Shown: positions 30,087 through 39,233, numbered from the stretch's first letter. The stretch is 64,000 nucleotides of DNA from Metapseudomonas resinovorans DSM 21078 (GCF_000423545.1 NZ_AUIE01000005.1:241152-305151); one strand, 5' to 3'. Numbers and translations are program-made. Notes: generated by a model not told the origin, from the sequence alone.

Positions 30087-30180
30087 CTGTTGCAGTTTGA
30101 GACGGGCTGAGACAGGCCTGGAACAGTCGCAGCGTCTACCTTTAGAAGGCGCTGCGCGGCCCCGTCTCAGGCTGGAACAG
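30087..30180. promoter_or_regulatory. Candidate activator sites between the dehydrogenase gene and qhpA
   Basis: Three related 9-base boxes: CTGTTGCAG (30087-30095) and CTGGAACAG (30118-30126 and 30172-30180). The second and third sit in longer matches (GGCCTGGAACAGTCGC, GGCTGGAACAGTC). The first and third are arms of a roughly 20-base inverted repeat that includes TTTGAGACGGG and CCCCGTCTCAGG. They lie 180-280 bases before qhpA, a usual distance for activator binding. The regulator is unknown; the FeaR-like protein is one candidate. Confidence 0.4.
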
Positions 30181-30363
30181 TCTGTCGCGAAATTAGACGC
30201 CGGGGCCCATGGCCAGCATCCCCGTCAAGCCTGTGTTTTACGGCTAAATCGTTGTTATAAAAGGATTTTCATTGGCATGGCACACATTATGTATTTGCCG
30301 TGACAGATGCACCTGCGGCCCAAGGGGTGCAAACCATAAGAACAACACCGTGGAGGTCTGACC

Positions 30364-31929
30364 TTGAAGACGACTCGACTCCGGCAACACGCGGGCTCCC
30401 TGGCATTGGCCATGGCGTCCCTGATGTTCGCCCAGGCCCATGCAGCGGAGGGCGGCGAAGCCATCCTCAAGTCCAAGTGCGTGGGTTGCCATATCCCCGA
30501 AGGCAACGACTCTTTCAGCCGTATCAGTCACCAGCGCAAGACCCCCGAGGGCTGGCTGATGAGCATCGCGCGCATGCAGGTGATGCACGGCCTCAAGATC
30601 AGCGACGATGACCGCCGCACCCTGGTCAAGTACCTGGCCGACAAGCAAGGCCTGGCACCGAGCGAAACCGAAGGCGTGCGCTACGCCATGGAGCGCAGGC
30701 TGAACACGGTCGAGACCTTCGACGACCACCTCAGCCAGATGTGCGGCCGTTGCCACTCCGGCGCCCGGGTCGCCCTGCAGCGTCGCCCCGCCAAAGAGTG
30801 GGAGCACCTGGTCAACTTCCACCTAGGCCAGTGGCCGTCCCTCGAATACCAGGCCCAGTCCCGCGACCGCGACTGGCTGGAAATCGCCCTCAAGGAAACC
30901 GTGCCGGACCTGGCCAAGCGCTTCCCGCTGGAGAACAAGGCCTGGGCCGATTGGCAGAAGGCCAAGCCCAAGGCGGACAGCCTGCCAGGGCAGTGGAGCT
31001 TCAGCGGCCACATGCTGACCAAGGGCGATGTGCGCGGCGTGATGACCGTGACCGCCGATGAAGGCGACACCTTCAAGGTCGAGGTGAAAGGCCAGTACGC
31101 CGACGGCACGCCGTTCAACGGCAGTGGCTCGGCCATCCTCTACAACGGCTACGAGTGGCGCGGCAACGTGAAGGTTGGCGAGACCAACCTGCGCCAGGTA
31201 TTCGCTGCCCTGAACGGCGAGATGAAAGGTCGCATGTTCGAGGCCGAGCATGACGAGCGTGGCCTGGACTTCAGCGCCGCCAAGGAAGGCAGTGCCAAGC
31301 TGCTGGCCGTGCAGCCCGCCTTCATCAAGGCTGGCAGCGAAGCGGAACTGACCCTGGTGGGCAGTGGCCTCTCCGGTACTCCAGACCTGGGTGCCGGCGT
31401 CGAGGTGGTGAAGGTGCTGGAAGTCACCCCGAAACAGCTTCGCGTCAAGGTCAAGGCCGCAGCCGATGCGGCACCGGGCGTGCGCAGCGTGGCACTGGGT
31501 AAGCTCAATGGCGTCGAGCTGGCCGTCTACAAGGACATCGCCGAAGTGAAGGTGGTGCCCGAGTTCTCCATCGCCCGCGTGGGTGAGAACGGCGGCTCCA
31601 CGCCCAAGGTGCAGGGCCGCTTCGAGGCCGAGGCCTGGGGCAAGGGCGCCGACGGCAAGCCTTACCGCATCGGCTACCTGCCGGCGAAATGGTCGGTGGA
31701 GCCCTTCGACGAGCGCGCCAAGGAAGACGAGGACGTGAAGTTCGCCGGCGTGATGCAGAAGGACGGCGTATTCATCCCTGGCGGTGCCGGCCCGAACCCG
31801 GAACGCAAGATGATGACCAACAACGCCGGCAACCTGAAGGTGATCGCCGAGCTGGAAGAGGGCGGCCAGAAGGGCGAAGGCCACCTGATCGTCACCGTAC
31901 AGCGCTGGAACAACCCGCCGTTGCCGTAG
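30364..31929 (+). CDS. qhpA: Quinohemoprotein amine dehydrogenase, di-heme alpha subunit
   Basis: 521 residues. The start is TTG 30364, chosen because GGAGG (30352-30356) stands 7 bases before it and the signal peptide (ending AQAHA before AEGG) begins there. Two c-type heme motifs are visible, CVGCH at 39-43 and CGRCH at 127-131. Three beta-barrel-rich domains follow, with typical stretches GQWSFSGHMLTKGDVRG and VQGRFEAEAWGKG. The subunit takes electrons from the quinone cofactor in the gamma subunit and passes them to a periplasmic acceptor. It is the first gene of qhpADCB (peaABCD-type order), for oxidative deamination of primary amines such as 2-phenylethylamine. Confidence 0.95.
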   Translation: MKTTRLRQHAGSLALAMASLMFAQAHAAEGGEAILKSKCVGCHIPEGNDSFSRISHQRKTPEGWLMSIARMQVMHGLKISDDDRRTLVKYLADKQGLAPSETEGVRYAMERRLNTVETFDDHLSQMCGRCHSGARVALQRRPAKEWEHLVNFHLGQWPSLEYQAQSRDRDWLEIALKETVPDLAKRFPLENKAWADWQKAKPKADSLPGQWSFSGHMLTKGDVRGVMTVTADEGDTFKVEVKGQYADGTPFNGSGSAILYNGYEWRGNVKVGETNLRQVFAALNGEMKGRMFEAEHDERGLDFSAAKEGSAKLLAVQPAFIKAGSEAELTLVGSGLSGTPDLGAGVEVVKVLEVTPKQLRVKVKAAADAAPGVRSVALGKLNGVELAVYKDIAEVKVVPEFSIARVGENGGSTPKVQGRFEAEAWGKGADGKPYRIGYLPAKWSVEPFDERAKEDEDVKFAGVMQKDGVFIPGGAGPNPERKMMTNNAGNLKVIAELEEGGQKGEGHLIVTVQRWNNPPLP

Positions 31930-32002
31930 CCGGCAGTGGCTCGGGCGGGTTCGTCCCGCCCGGATTCGCAACGACGATTGGGCAAATTTCCGGGAGGTCG
32001 CC

Positions 32003-33433
32003 ATGGGCGCAATCTTGAATCTGGTCGAACGCAACCTGCACGAAGTGCGGGTGGATGCCGACCGCATGCTGTTCCACATCCCGAGCAGTTCGCTGTTCGC
32101 CACCGACGAAATCACCGGCGGCATCATCGACGCGCTGCGCCAGCAGAGCTGCTCGTCCGAGGATCTGGTGCAACGCCTGGCCGGGCGTTTCGCCGGGCAG
32201 GACATCGATGAAACCCTGCGCGAGCTGATCGCGCTGGAAGTGGTCAGCGACGGCTCGCCGCTGACGCCGGAAATCGGCATCAGCAAGGTGGAGCGCACCG
32301 CGCTCAATACCGTGGTGCTGAACGTCAACACTGGCTGCAACCTGAGCTGCACCTATTGCTACAAGGAAGACCTGGACAAGCCGTCGGCCGGCAAGAAGAT
32401 GGGCGCGGAAACCGCCGAGGCTTCGGTGGAAATGCTGCTCAAGGAGTCACCCGACGAGGAGCGCTACAGCGTGGTCTTCTTCGGCGGTGAGCCGCTGTCC
32501 AACCGGCCGCTGATCGAGCACATGGTGGACTACTGCGAGCGACGTTTTGCTGAGGCGGGCAAGCAGGTGGAGTTCATCATGACCACCAACGCCACGCTGC
32601 TCACCGAAGAGATCATCGACTACCTCAACGCCCACCGCTTCGGGCTGTCGGTGAGCATCGACGGGCCGAAGACCGTGCACGACCGCAACCGCATCACCGT
32701 GGGCGGGCAGGGCACCTACGACGTGGTCCGGCGCAAGGTGGACCTGCTGCTGTCGCGCTACCGCAGCCGTCCGGTGGGCGCGCGGGTCACCCTGACCCGT
32801 GGCATCACCGACGTCGAAACCATCTGGAACCACCTGTTCAACGAGCTGGGTTTCGCCGAAGTCGGCTTTGCGCCAGTCACCTCCGGCGACATGGCGAACT
32901 TCAACCTGACCAGCGAAGAGCTGGTGGAAGTCTTCGCCAACATGAAGGCCCTGGGCCGTCGCTACCTGGAGGCGGCGCTGGAGCACCGCAACATCGGCTT
33001 CTCCAACCTGCACCAGCTGATCACCGACATCCACGAAGGCCACAAGAAGGCGCTGCCCTGCGGTGCCGGCCTGAAGATGCTGGCGGTGGACCACAAGGGC
33101 GAGCTGAACCTCTGCCACCGCTTCACCGGCTCCAGCCTGCCGACCTTCGGCAACGTGCACAGTGGAGTGAAGCAGGCCGAGCTCAACGACTTCCTCTCCC
33201 AGCGCCTGGACCGCACCGGCACCGGCTGCGACACCTGCCGCATCCGCAACCTGTGCTCCGGCGGCTGCTATCACGAGAGCTACGCCCGCTACGGCGACCC
33301 CACTCACCCGACCTATCACTACTGCGAGCTGATGCGCGACTGGGTGGACTTCGGCATCGAAGTCTACAGCCGCATCATGGCCGTCAATCCGGCCTTCATC
33401 AGCAGCTACATCTCCCCGCGGAAGGCGCACTGA
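32003..33433 (+). CDS. qhpD: QhpD, radical SAM enzyme that crosslinks the gamma subunit
   Basis: 476 residues from ATG 32003 (GGGAGG upstream). The radical SAM cluster motif is CNLSCTYC (Cys112, 116, 119). A C-terminal SPASM-type region supplies the auxiliary cluster cysteines ([26 protein letters not shown]). QhpD installs the Cys-to-Asp/Glu thioether bonds in the gamma subunit before export. The residues it should act on are all present in the next gene, whose start codon lies one base after this stop codon. Confidence 0.95.
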   Translation: MGAILNLVERNLHEVRVDADRMLFHIPSSSLFATDEITGGIIDALRQQSCSSEDLVQRLAGRFAGQDIDETLRELIALEVVSDGSPLTPEIGISKVERTALNTVVLNVNTGCNLSCTYCYKEDLDKPSAGKKMGAETAEASVEMLLKESPDEERYSVVFFGGEPLSNRPLIEHMVDYCERRFAEAGKQVEFIMTTNATLLTEEIIDYLNAHRFGLSVSIDGPKTVHDRNRITVGGQGTYDVVRRKVDLLLSRYRSRPVGARVTLTRGITDVETIWNHLFNELGFAEVGFAPVTSGDMANFNLTSEELVEVFANMKALGRRYLEAALEHRNIGFSNLHQLITDIHEGHKKALPCGAGLKMLAVDHKGELNLCHRFTGSSLPTFGNVHSGVKQAELNDFLSQRLDRTGTGCDTCRIRNLCSGGCYHESYARYGDPTHPTYHYCELMRDWVDFGIEVYSRIMAVNPAFISSYISPRKAH

Positions 33434-33434
33434 C

Positions 33435-33758
33435 ATGAAACATCTGAAGCCGCTCAACAACAAAGCGCAAATGCTCGAAAAAGCCGCAGCCGAAGATCGC
33501 ATCGAAGAAGTCATGGCCATGAGTGCGGTGGCCGGTTGTACCGCCACCACCGATCCGGGCTGGGAAGTGGACGCCTTCGGTGGCGTCGCCTCGCTCTGCC
33601 AGCCGATGGAAGCGGACCTTTATGGCTGCTCCGACCCATGCTGGTGGCCGGCCCAGGTGCCCGACATGATGAGCACCTACCAGGACTGGAACGCCCAGGC
33701 GACGAACTCGCAAGAGGATTGGCGCAACCTCGGCACCGTATTCCCGAAAGACAAATGA
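33435..33758 (+). CDS. qhpC: Quinohemoprotein amine dehydrogenase gamma subunit precursor (cysteine tryptophylquinone)
   Basis: 107 residues. Removing a 28-residue leader (ending EEVMA) leaves 79 residues, the known mature length. In mature numbering all crosslink residues reported for this subunit are present: Cys7-Glu16, Cys27-Asp33 and Cys41-Asp49 thioethers, and Cys37-Trp43 for the tryptophylquinone (precursor Cys35/Glu44, Cys55/Asp61, Cys69/Asp77, Cys65/Trp71, in [11 protein letters not shown]). There are exactly four cysteines. The leader is not a Sec signal, so a dedicated peptidase and exporter are expected; none is encoded in this window. Confidence 0.96.
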   Translation: MKHLKPLNNKAQMLEKAAAEDRIEEVMAMSAVAGCTATTDPGWEVDAFGGVASLCQPMEADLYGCSDPCWWPAQVPDMMSTYQDWNAQATNSQEDWRNLGTVFPKDK

Positions 33759-33787
33759 CCGGCGACAAGAACAAGAGGGGAAACCGT

Positions 33788-34912
33788 ATGAAACTCAAAG
33801 CCATCGCCAGCCTGGCGACCGCTGTCGCCGGACTCGCACTGGGCACCAGTGCCTGGGCCGCAGATGAGGCGGGTCCTGCGCTGAAGGCCGGTCATGAATA
33901 CATGATCGCCACCAACTACCCGAACAACCTGCATGTGGTGGATCTCGCCACCGATAGCCTCTACAAGACCTGCCGCCTGCCAGACGCTTTCGGGCCTGGC
34001 ACCGCGATGATGGCGCCGGACAACAAGACCGCGTTCATCCTCAACAACCACTTCGGTGACCTGTACGGCATCGACCTGGACGGCTGCAAGACCGTGTTCC
34101 ACGCCAAGCTGTCGCGCAATCCGGGCGAGAAGGTGCGCTCGATGTTCTCCTTCGCGCTCAGCCCCGATGGCAAGGAGCTCTACACCACGGTCAACCCGAC
34201 CCAGATGATGAACGACCATTACGTGGTCAAGCAGCCGCGCCTGGAGGTCTTCCGCACCAGCGACGGCCTGGACGCCAAGCCCGTGCGCAGCTTCCCGATG
34301 CCGCGCCAGGTCTACCTGATGCGCGCCGCCGATGACGGCTCGCTGTTCGTTGCCGGGCCGGACATCTACAAGATGGATGTGAACACCGGCAAGTACGAAG
34401 TGGCGGTGCCCGGCCGCAACTGGCAGCGCCCGAACTACAGTGCACCGGACGTGCTGTATTTCTGGCCGCACCAGAGCGCGTACCACGAGTTCTCGATGCT
34501 CTACACCACGGCCAAGTTCAAGGACGAAAAGCAGGACCTGGCCACCGCCGACTTCATCTACGGCTACGTCAGCATCGACCTGAAGACCGGCAAGGCCACC
34601 GTGCAGGACTTCGCACCGCTGACCGAGCTGTACTTCACCGGCCTGCGCTCGCCGAAGGACCCGAACCAGATGTTCGGCGTGCTCAACCGCCTGGCCAAGT
34701 ACGACATCAAGGAGCAGAAGCTGATCAAGGCGGCCAACCTGGATCACTCCTACTACTGCGTCGCCTTCAACACCAAGGGCAGCAAGCTTTACCTGGCCGG
34801 CACCTTCAACGACATCGCGGTGTTCGATCCGGACAGCCTGGAGAAGATCAAGAACATCAAGTTGCCGGGTGGGGACATGTCGATCACCACGACCCAGGTG
34901 TTCGTGAGGTAA
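33788..34912 (+). CDS. qhpB: Quinohemoprotein amine dehydrogenase beta subunit
   Basis: 374 residues from ATG 33788 (GAGGGG upstream). This start gives a normal signal peptide (ending GTSAWA before ADEAG); an upstream ATG at 33755 overlaps the qhpC stop but would spoil it. The mature part is a seven-bladed beta-propeller with repeating strand patterns such as NNLHVVDLATDSLYKTC, GKELYTTVNPTQ and GSKLYLAGTFNDIAVFD. It carries no cofactor and holds the gamma subunit against the alpha subunit. It is the last gene of qhpADCB. Confidence 0.95.
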   Translation: MKLKAIASLATAVAGLALGTSAWAADEAGPALKAGHEYMIATNYPNNLHVVDLATDSLYKTCRLPDAFGPGTAMMAPDNKTAFILNNHFGDLYGIDLDGCKTVFHAKLSRNPGEKVRSMFSFALSPDGKELYTTVNPTQMMNDHYVVKQPRLEVFRTSDGLDAKPVRSFPMPRQVYLMRAADDGSLFVAGPDIYKMDVNTGKYEVAVPGRNWQRPNYSAPDVLYFWPHQSAYHEFSMLYTTAKFKDEKQDLATADFIYGYVSIDLKTGKATVQDFAPLTELYFTGLRSPKDPNQMFGVLNRLAKYDIKEQKLIKAANLDHSYYCVAFNTKGSKLYLAGTFNDIAVFDPDSLEKIKNIKLPGGDMSITTTQVFVR

Positions 34913-34936
34913 GGGCAGGGCGGCTTGCAGGCTCTC

Positions 34937-35035
34937 CTTGTGGGGGCGACTTCAGTCGCTAAGGGCAGCGCAGCTGCCCCATCGACCTTGATGGCAGGAC
35001 TGCGTCCTGCATAGCGAATGAATTCGTCCCCACAG
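34937..35035. repeat. Four-hairpin palindromic repeat, second copy
   Basis: Same plan as 24156-24274: GCGACT-TC-AGTCGC, GGGCAGC-GCA-GCTGCCC, GCAGGAC-TGC-GTCCTGC and GCGAAT-GA-ATTCG inside outer arms CTTGTGGGGGCGA and TCGTCCCCACAGG. Stem changes relative to the first copy are paired (for example GGGCGGC/GCCGCCC against GGGCAGC/GCTGCCC). Confidence 0.8.
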
Positions 35036-35122
35036 GCCGTTCAACCAGGACAGGGAGGCCGACCACCGGCCACCTGACAACCGAACCCACATCCGACCAA
35101 TGGGTCACTAGACAGGAAAACA

Positions 35123-35164
35123 GGCTTTATTTACCTTTCCGTTTACGTAAAGGTAAATAAAGCC
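35123..35164. promoter_or_regulatory. Perfect 16-base inverted repeat before the acyl-CoA ligase gene
   Basis: GGCTTTATTTACCTTT (35123-35138) and its exact complement (35149-35164) flank CCGTTTACGT. The right part reads TTTACGTAAAGGTAAA, which resembles MerR-type (LiuR-like) operators of fatty-acid and leucine catabolism. It is AT-rich and lies 51 bases before the ligase start, so an operator is more likely than a terminator. Confidence 0.5.
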
Positions 35165-35215
35165 GACTACGTCATTCACAGCTGTATCCCAGTACAAAGA
35201 CAAGAAGGGAAAGCC

Positions 35216-36916
35216 ATGAATCACCAGAGCTATACCCGGGGGCGGCAGGACAAGGACCTGCTCGCCATGACCATAGGCGCGGCATTCGATGCCACGGTTG
35301 CCAAGTTCCCCGAGCGCGAGGCGCTGGTGGTCAGGCATCAGGGCCTGCGCTACAGCTGGCAGGAACTGGCCGAGGCGGTGGACCGCCATGCCCGCGCCTT
35401 GCTCGCCCTGGGCCTGAACAGCGGCGACCGCCTGGGGATCTGGGCGCCCAACTGCGCCGAGTGGTGCATCACCCAGTTCGCCAGCGCCAAGATCGGCGCC
35501 ATCCTGGTCAACATCAACCCGGCCTACCGCAGCAGTGAACTGGAATATGCCCTCAAGCAATCCGGCTGCCGCTGGGTGATCTGCGCCGATGCCTTCAAGA
35601 CCTCCGACTACCACGCCATGCTCCTCGGCCTGGTGCCCGAGCTGGCCGCCGCCGAGCCGGGCAGCCTGAACTGCGAGCGCCTGCCGGAACTGCGCGGCGT
35701 GGTCAGCCTGGCCGCCAACCCACCGTCTGCATTCCTGCCCTGGGCCGCCCTTCAGCAGAAGGCGGGCGAGGTGAGTGACCAGGCCCTGGCCGAGCGCCAG
35801 GCCAGCCTGCAGTTCGATGACCCGATCAACATCCAGTACACCTCCGGCACCACCGGCTTCCCCAAGGGCGCCACCCTCAGCCACTACAACATCCTCAACA
35901 ACGGCTACATGGTCGGCGAGAGCCTCGGCCTCACCGAGCAGGATCGCCTGGTGATCCCGGTGCCGCTGTACCACTGCTTCGGCATGGTGATGGGCAACCT
36001 GGGCTGCGTGACCCACGGCTCCACCATGATCTACCCGGGTGACGCCTTCGACCCGCTGACCACCCTGCGCGCCGTGGCCGAGGAAAAGGCCACCGCCCTC
36101 TATGGCGTGCCCACGATGTTCATCGCCGAGCTGGATCACCCGCAGCGCGGGGAGTTCGATCTATCGAGCCTGCGCACTGGCATCATGGCCGGCGCTACCT
36201 GCCCGATCGAGGTGATGCGCCGGGTCATCAACGAGATGCACATGAGCGAAGTGCAGATTGCCTACGGCATGACCGAGACCAGCCCGGTGTCCCTGCAGAC
36301 CGGCCCGGACGACGAACTGGAACTGCGCGTGACCACCGTCGGCCGCACCCAGCCGCACCTGGAGAGCAAGATCGTCGATGCCGAGGGCAAGATCGTCCCG
36401 CGCGGCACTATCGGCGAGCTGTGCACCCGTGGCTACAGCGTGATGCTGGGCTACTGGAACAACCCCCAGGCCACCGCCGATTCCATCGACCCAGGTCGCT
36501 GGATGCACACCGGTGACCTCGCCTCCATGGATGAGAACGGCTACGTCTGCATCGTCGGGCGCAGCAAGGACATGATCATTCGCGGCGGCGAGAACGTTTA
36601 CCCGCGTGAGCTGGAAGAGTTCTTCTTCACCCACCCGGCGGTGGCGGATGTGCAGGTGATCGGCATTCCCTGCAGCAAGTACGGCGAGGAAATCGTCGCC
36701 TGGATCAAGTTCCACCCCGGCCACACGGCCACCGAGGACGAGTTGCGCGCCTGGGCCAAGGAACGCATCGCCCACTTCAAGGTGCCGCGCTTCTTCCGCT
36801 TCGTGGATGCCTTCCCGATGACCGTGACCGGCAAGATCCAGAAGTTCCGCATGCGCGAGATCAGCATCGAGGAACTGACCCCGCCGAAGGACGACAAAGT
36901 GACGGCGATACGGTAG
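35216..36916 (+). CDS. Acyl-CoA synthetase (AMP-binding, FadD-like)
   Basis: 566 residues. Adenylate-forming motifs are in order: [16 protein letters not shown] near residue 208, LPLYHC-type [13 protein letters not shown], the A5-type [41 protein letters not shown] and the C-terminal lysine in [12 protein letters not shown]. It makes acyl-CoA from a medium- or branched-chain carboxylate; the chain preference is not readable. Upstream is a 16-base perfect inverted repeat, and a divergently unrelated but adjacent AraC regulator follows. It could in principle load an acyl starter for the NRPS at 39577, but the gap and intervening genes make a catabolic role likelier. Confidence 0.88.
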   Translation: MNHQSYTRGRQDKDLLAMTIGAAFDATVAKFPEREALVVRHQGLRYSWQELAEAVDRHARALLALGLNSGDRLGIWAPNCAEWCITQFASAKIGAILVNINPAYRSSELEYALKQSGCRWVICADAFKTSDYHAMLLGLVPELAAAEPGSLNCERLPELRGVVSLAANPPSAFLPWAALQQKAGEVSDQALAERQASLQFDDPINIQYTSGTTGFPKGATLSHYNILNNGYMVGESLGLTEQDRLVIPVPLYHCFGMVMGNLGCVTHGSTMIYPGDAFDPLTTLRAVAEEKATALYGVPTMFIAELDHPQRGEFDLSSLRTGIMAGATCPIEVMRRVINEMHMSEVQIAYGMTETSPVSLQTGPDDELELRVTTVGRTQPHLESKIVDAEGKIVPRGTIGELCTRGYSVMLGYWNNPQATADSIDPGRWMHTGDLASMDENGYVCIVGRSKDMIIRGGENVYPRELEEFFFTHPAVADVQVIGIPCSKYGEEIVAWIKFHPGHTATEDELRAWAKERIAHFKVPRFFRFVDAFPMTVTGKIQKFRMREISIEELTPPKDDKVTAIR

Positions 36917-36937
36917 GGCACAGCTCTTCGCTCTTTT

Positions 36938-36963
36938 GAGGGGGCGAATGAATTCGCCCCCTC
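36938..36963. terminator. Perfect palindrome after the acyl-CoA ligase gene
   Basis: GAGGGGGCGAAT-GA-ATTCGCCCCCTC, 12-bp arms with a 2-base loop, 22 bases beyond the stop codon. There is no T-tract downstream. It is an isolated member of the GGCGAATGAATTCGCC repeat family that may serve as a terminator. Confidence 0.55.
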
Positions 36964-37015
36964 AGGTAAAGCCCCTACAATGCCGCATCGCCGGAAATCA
37001 GTACCAAGGGAGACC

Positions 37016-38044
37016 ATGACAGGCACGTCCGCCGAAAAAGGCACCATCTCCGTCCGCCTGGTTCACGAAGCCCTGCTGGAATTGCGCCAGCGGGGCTTCG
37101 ACGATTCGGGGCTGCTGGGCCAGGTCGGCATCCCCGCCGAGCTGCTGGCCAAGCCCTATGGTCGCGTGTCGTCGCAGCTCTACGGGCAACTCTGGCTGCT
37201 GATCGCGCGGACCATGGACGACGAGTTCTTCGGTATGAACCCGCGCCGCATGAAGTCCGGCAGCTTTGCCTACATGACCCGCGCCGCCGTGAAGGAGCCC
37301 ACCGTGGGCGCGGCCCTGGAACTGTCGCTGCGCTTTCTCGAACTCATCTTCGACGGCCTTTCTCCGCGCCTGGAGCGTCGTGGCGGCCTGGCGGAAATCA
37401 CCCTGGACGAGCCCGAAGGCCAGCGAGGCCGGGCCTTCAGCTACTTCACCCTGTGGCTGATGATCCACGGGTTGCTGTGCTGGCTGGCCGGGCGGCGCAT
37501 TCCCATCCTCGGTGTCGACCTGCGCTGCGCAGTGCCGGACTACATCGAAGACTACCGGGTGATGTTCAGCACCAACCTGCGCTTCTCCCGTCCCCAGAGC
37601 CGCCTGCTGTTCAATGCCGATTGCCTGGAGCTGCCGGTGCGTCGCAGCAACCGCGACCTCAAGCGCTTCCTTGGTGGCCTGCCGGCGAACATCCTGGTGC
37701 GCTACCGCGACCCGCAGAGCCTGGCGGCGCGGATTCGCGCCTACCTGCGCAGCATCAAACCCGAGCGCTGGCCCGATGTGGAGGCGCTGTCCAGCCACTT
37801 CTACATGGCGCCGTCCACCCTGCGCCGCAAGCTGGCCCTGGAGGGGCAGTCCTACCAGGGGCTGAAGGACCAGGTGCGGCGCGACCTGGCCATCGCCCGG
37901 CTGGACAACGGTGAGGGCAATTTCACCGAGCTGGCCTTCGAGCTGGGGTTTGCCGACACCAGCGCCTTCTACAAGGCCTTCAAGAAATGGACCGGTTCCA
38001 CGCCGGGGCAGTACCGCTCATTGATCCACCCCGACTCAGGTTGA
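37016..38044 (+). CDS. AraC-family regulator with arabinose-binding-like (PF12625-type) sensor
   Basis: 342 residues from ATG 37016 (AAGGGAG upstream). The long N-terminal half (about 15-225) follows the OruR/ArgR-like pattern with SSQLYGQLWLLIARTMDDEFFG and GGLAEITLDEPEG. The C-terminal AraC HTH (about 245-338) includes SHFYMAPSTLRRKLALEGQSYQGL and ELAFELGFADTSAFYKAFKKWTG. Regulators of this type usually control a neighbouring catabolic gene, so the acyl-CoA ligase 99 bases upstream is the natural target. The inducer is unknown. Confidence 0.88.
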   Translation: MTGTSAEKGTISVRLVHEALLELRQRGFDDSGLLGQVGIPAELLAKPYGRVSSQLYGQLWLLIARTMDDEFFGMNPRRMKSGSFAYMTRAAVKEPTVGAALELSLRFLELIFDGLSPRLERRGGLAEITLDEPEGQRGRAFSYFTLWLMIHGLLCWLAGRRIPILGVDLRCAVPDYIEDYRVMFSTNLRFSRPQSRLLFNADCLELPVRRSNRDLKRFLGGLPANILVRYRDPQSLAARIRAYLRSIKPERWPDVEALSSHFYMAPSTLRRKLALEGQSYQGLKDQVRRDLAIARLDNGEGNFTELAFELGFADTSAFYKAFKKWTGSTPGQYRSLIHPDSG

Positions 38045-38105
38045 AGCGGTTTTCCGCCGCCCTATAAGAAATGGCACCGACCACGCCACGCACCGGCCGT
38101 TTTTC

Positions 38106-38145
38106 TGTGGGGGCGAATTCATTCGCGATTGAAATCTCTCCCACA
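38106..38145. repeat. Degenerate member of the GGGGCGAATTCATTCGC repeat family
   Basis: TGTGGGGGCGAATTCATTCG followed by GATTGAAATCTCTCCCACA, an imperfect hairpin between two convergent genes; may aid termination. Confidence 0.55.
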
Positions 38146-38158
38146 AACGGGGATGGCG

Positions 38159-38680
38159 TCAGGCCGGCGCGTGCTGCTGCCACCACTGGTGGATGGCGCT
38201 GGCCAGTTCACCTACTGACAGGGTGCCGTCGAGGACCAGGGTAAGGGGTTCGTCCAGCGGCTCTTCCAGGTCGGCGAACTGGCTGTCCAGCAGGCTCACC
38301 GGCATGAAATGTCCGCGGCGCTGCGCCATGCGCTCGGCCGCGGCGGTGGGGGAGAGTTGCAGGTAGGCAAAACCCAGCGCTGGTATGGCATGGCGCAGGC
38401 TATCGCGGTAGCTGCGCTTGAGCGCCGAGCACGTGAGGATGGGATGTTCGCCTGCGCGGTAGGTCTGGCGCAGCTGTTTCTCGAGCGCATGCAGCCAACT
38501 GGCGCGATCCTTGTCGGTCAAGGGTTGGCCAATGCTCATCTTCTGGATGTTGCGGTCGGGGTGGAAGGCATCCCCCTCGATCAGCCGCGCCCCGCTGCGC
38601 ACCTCCAGCGCCCGGGCCACGGCGGACTTCCCGCTACCGGCAACACCCATGATCACTACTGCGTTGATGGGCTCGTACAT
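38159..38680 (-). CDS. gntK: Gluconokinase
   Basis: 173 residues, the normal length for thermoresistant-type gluconokinases. The P-loop is MGVAGSGKSAVA near the N-terminus, followed by the substrate motifs EGDAFHPDRNIQKMSIGQPLTDKDRASWL and CSALKRSYRDSLR, and QRRGHFMPVSLLDSQFADLE. It phosphorylates gluconate to 6-phosphogluconate for the Entner-Doudoroff route. It stands alone on the minus strand; no gluconate permease or GntR regulator is next to it in the window. Confidence 0.95.
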   Translation of the reverse strand: MYEPINAVVIMGVAGSGKSAVARALEVRSGARLIEGDAFHPDRNIQKMSIGQPLTDKDRASWLHALEKQLRQTYRAGEHPILTCSALKRSYRDSLRHAIPALGFAYLQLSPTAAAERMAQRRGHFMPVSLLDSQFADLEEPLDEPLTLVLDGTLSVGELASAIHQWWQQHAPA

Positions 38681-38783
38681 CGCGATATCTCTGCTGCTGG
38701 TACTTAAACAGTAGGCAATGTGAGCGAAAAGTGGGTTTCAGCCGCAGATTCGATGACCGCGAAGAGGTATTTGCCGGGACCCG

Positions 38784-38830
38784 CAGGATGGGTAGAGCGG
38801 AGCGCCGTCCGGCCCCGCCTACGATGGAGC
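38784..38830. repeat. REP-like sequence
   Basis: GCAGGATGGGTAGAGCGGAG followed by CGCCGTCCGGCCCCGCCTAC, similar to the REP family at 26248 and 62420, between gntK and the Bro-N gene. Confidence 0.55.
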
Positions 38831-38836
38831 GAGGCG

Positions 38837-39181
38837 CTAGCCGGCGAGTGCAGTTTGGCCCCACAACCCCCGCACCACCTCTTGACTCACCCACCTGCGC
38901 AGCAGGCGGTTTTCCGGGTGGTAGCAGTACATCCAGAGCAGGGCGTGCAGGCCGGACTCGCTGATCACCGTTTCTTCATTGAAGAGACTGCTGCCGTTTT
39001 TCAGCAATACGCGCCGGTGCTGGTCGGGGCAGAGTCTGCCGATGAGGCGGTCGTTGATGTCGGTGTTGAGCAAACGGCGCAGGTCGCGGGCGGAGAACCA
39101 GGCTTCGTGGCCGATGAGGAAGGCGCGCAGCGGGCGGCGGTGGCGGCGGAAGACCTGCGGGGTGATTTCGGGAAGGGTCAT
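38837..39181 (-). CDS. Bro-N domain protein (phage antirepressor-like)
   Basis: 114 residues from ATG 39181 (GGAG upstream). The Bro-N pattern is present: RAFLIGHEAWFSARDLRRLL, then DINDRLIGRL, EETVISESGLHALLWM and RLLRRWVSQEVV. Bro-N domains bind DNA and are typical of phage antirepressors, but no C-terminal KilA or ANT domain follows and no phage genes surround it. Its 5' side carries a densely folded stretch (39234-39399). Function is unknown; it may be a remnant or a stand-alone regulator. Confidence 0.75.
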   Translation of the reverse strand: MTLPEITPQVFRRHRRPLRAFLIGHEAWFSARDLRRLLNTDINDRLIGRLCPDQHRRVLLKNGSSLFNEETVISESGLHALLWMYCYHPENRLLRRWVSQEVVRGLWGQTALAG

Positions 39182-39233
39182 GGCAAAGCTCCATCCATTG
39201 AGTTGTGGAGCCGCCACCAAATCCTTGAAGGGT

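Noticed and set aside
30273..30290. Possible sigma-54 promoter before qhpA (TTGGCATG in the -24 position)
   Set aside because: The -24 element fits but the matching -12 element (TTGCW) is missing at the required spacing.
35216..36916. Acyl-CoA ligase as a lipid-loading enzyme of the NRPS system
   Set aside because: Three genes on mixed strands and a terminator-like palindrome separate them. The ligase has its own operator-like repeat and neighbouring AraC regulator, and the first C domain resembles that of PvdI, which takes a peptide rather than an acyl-CoA.
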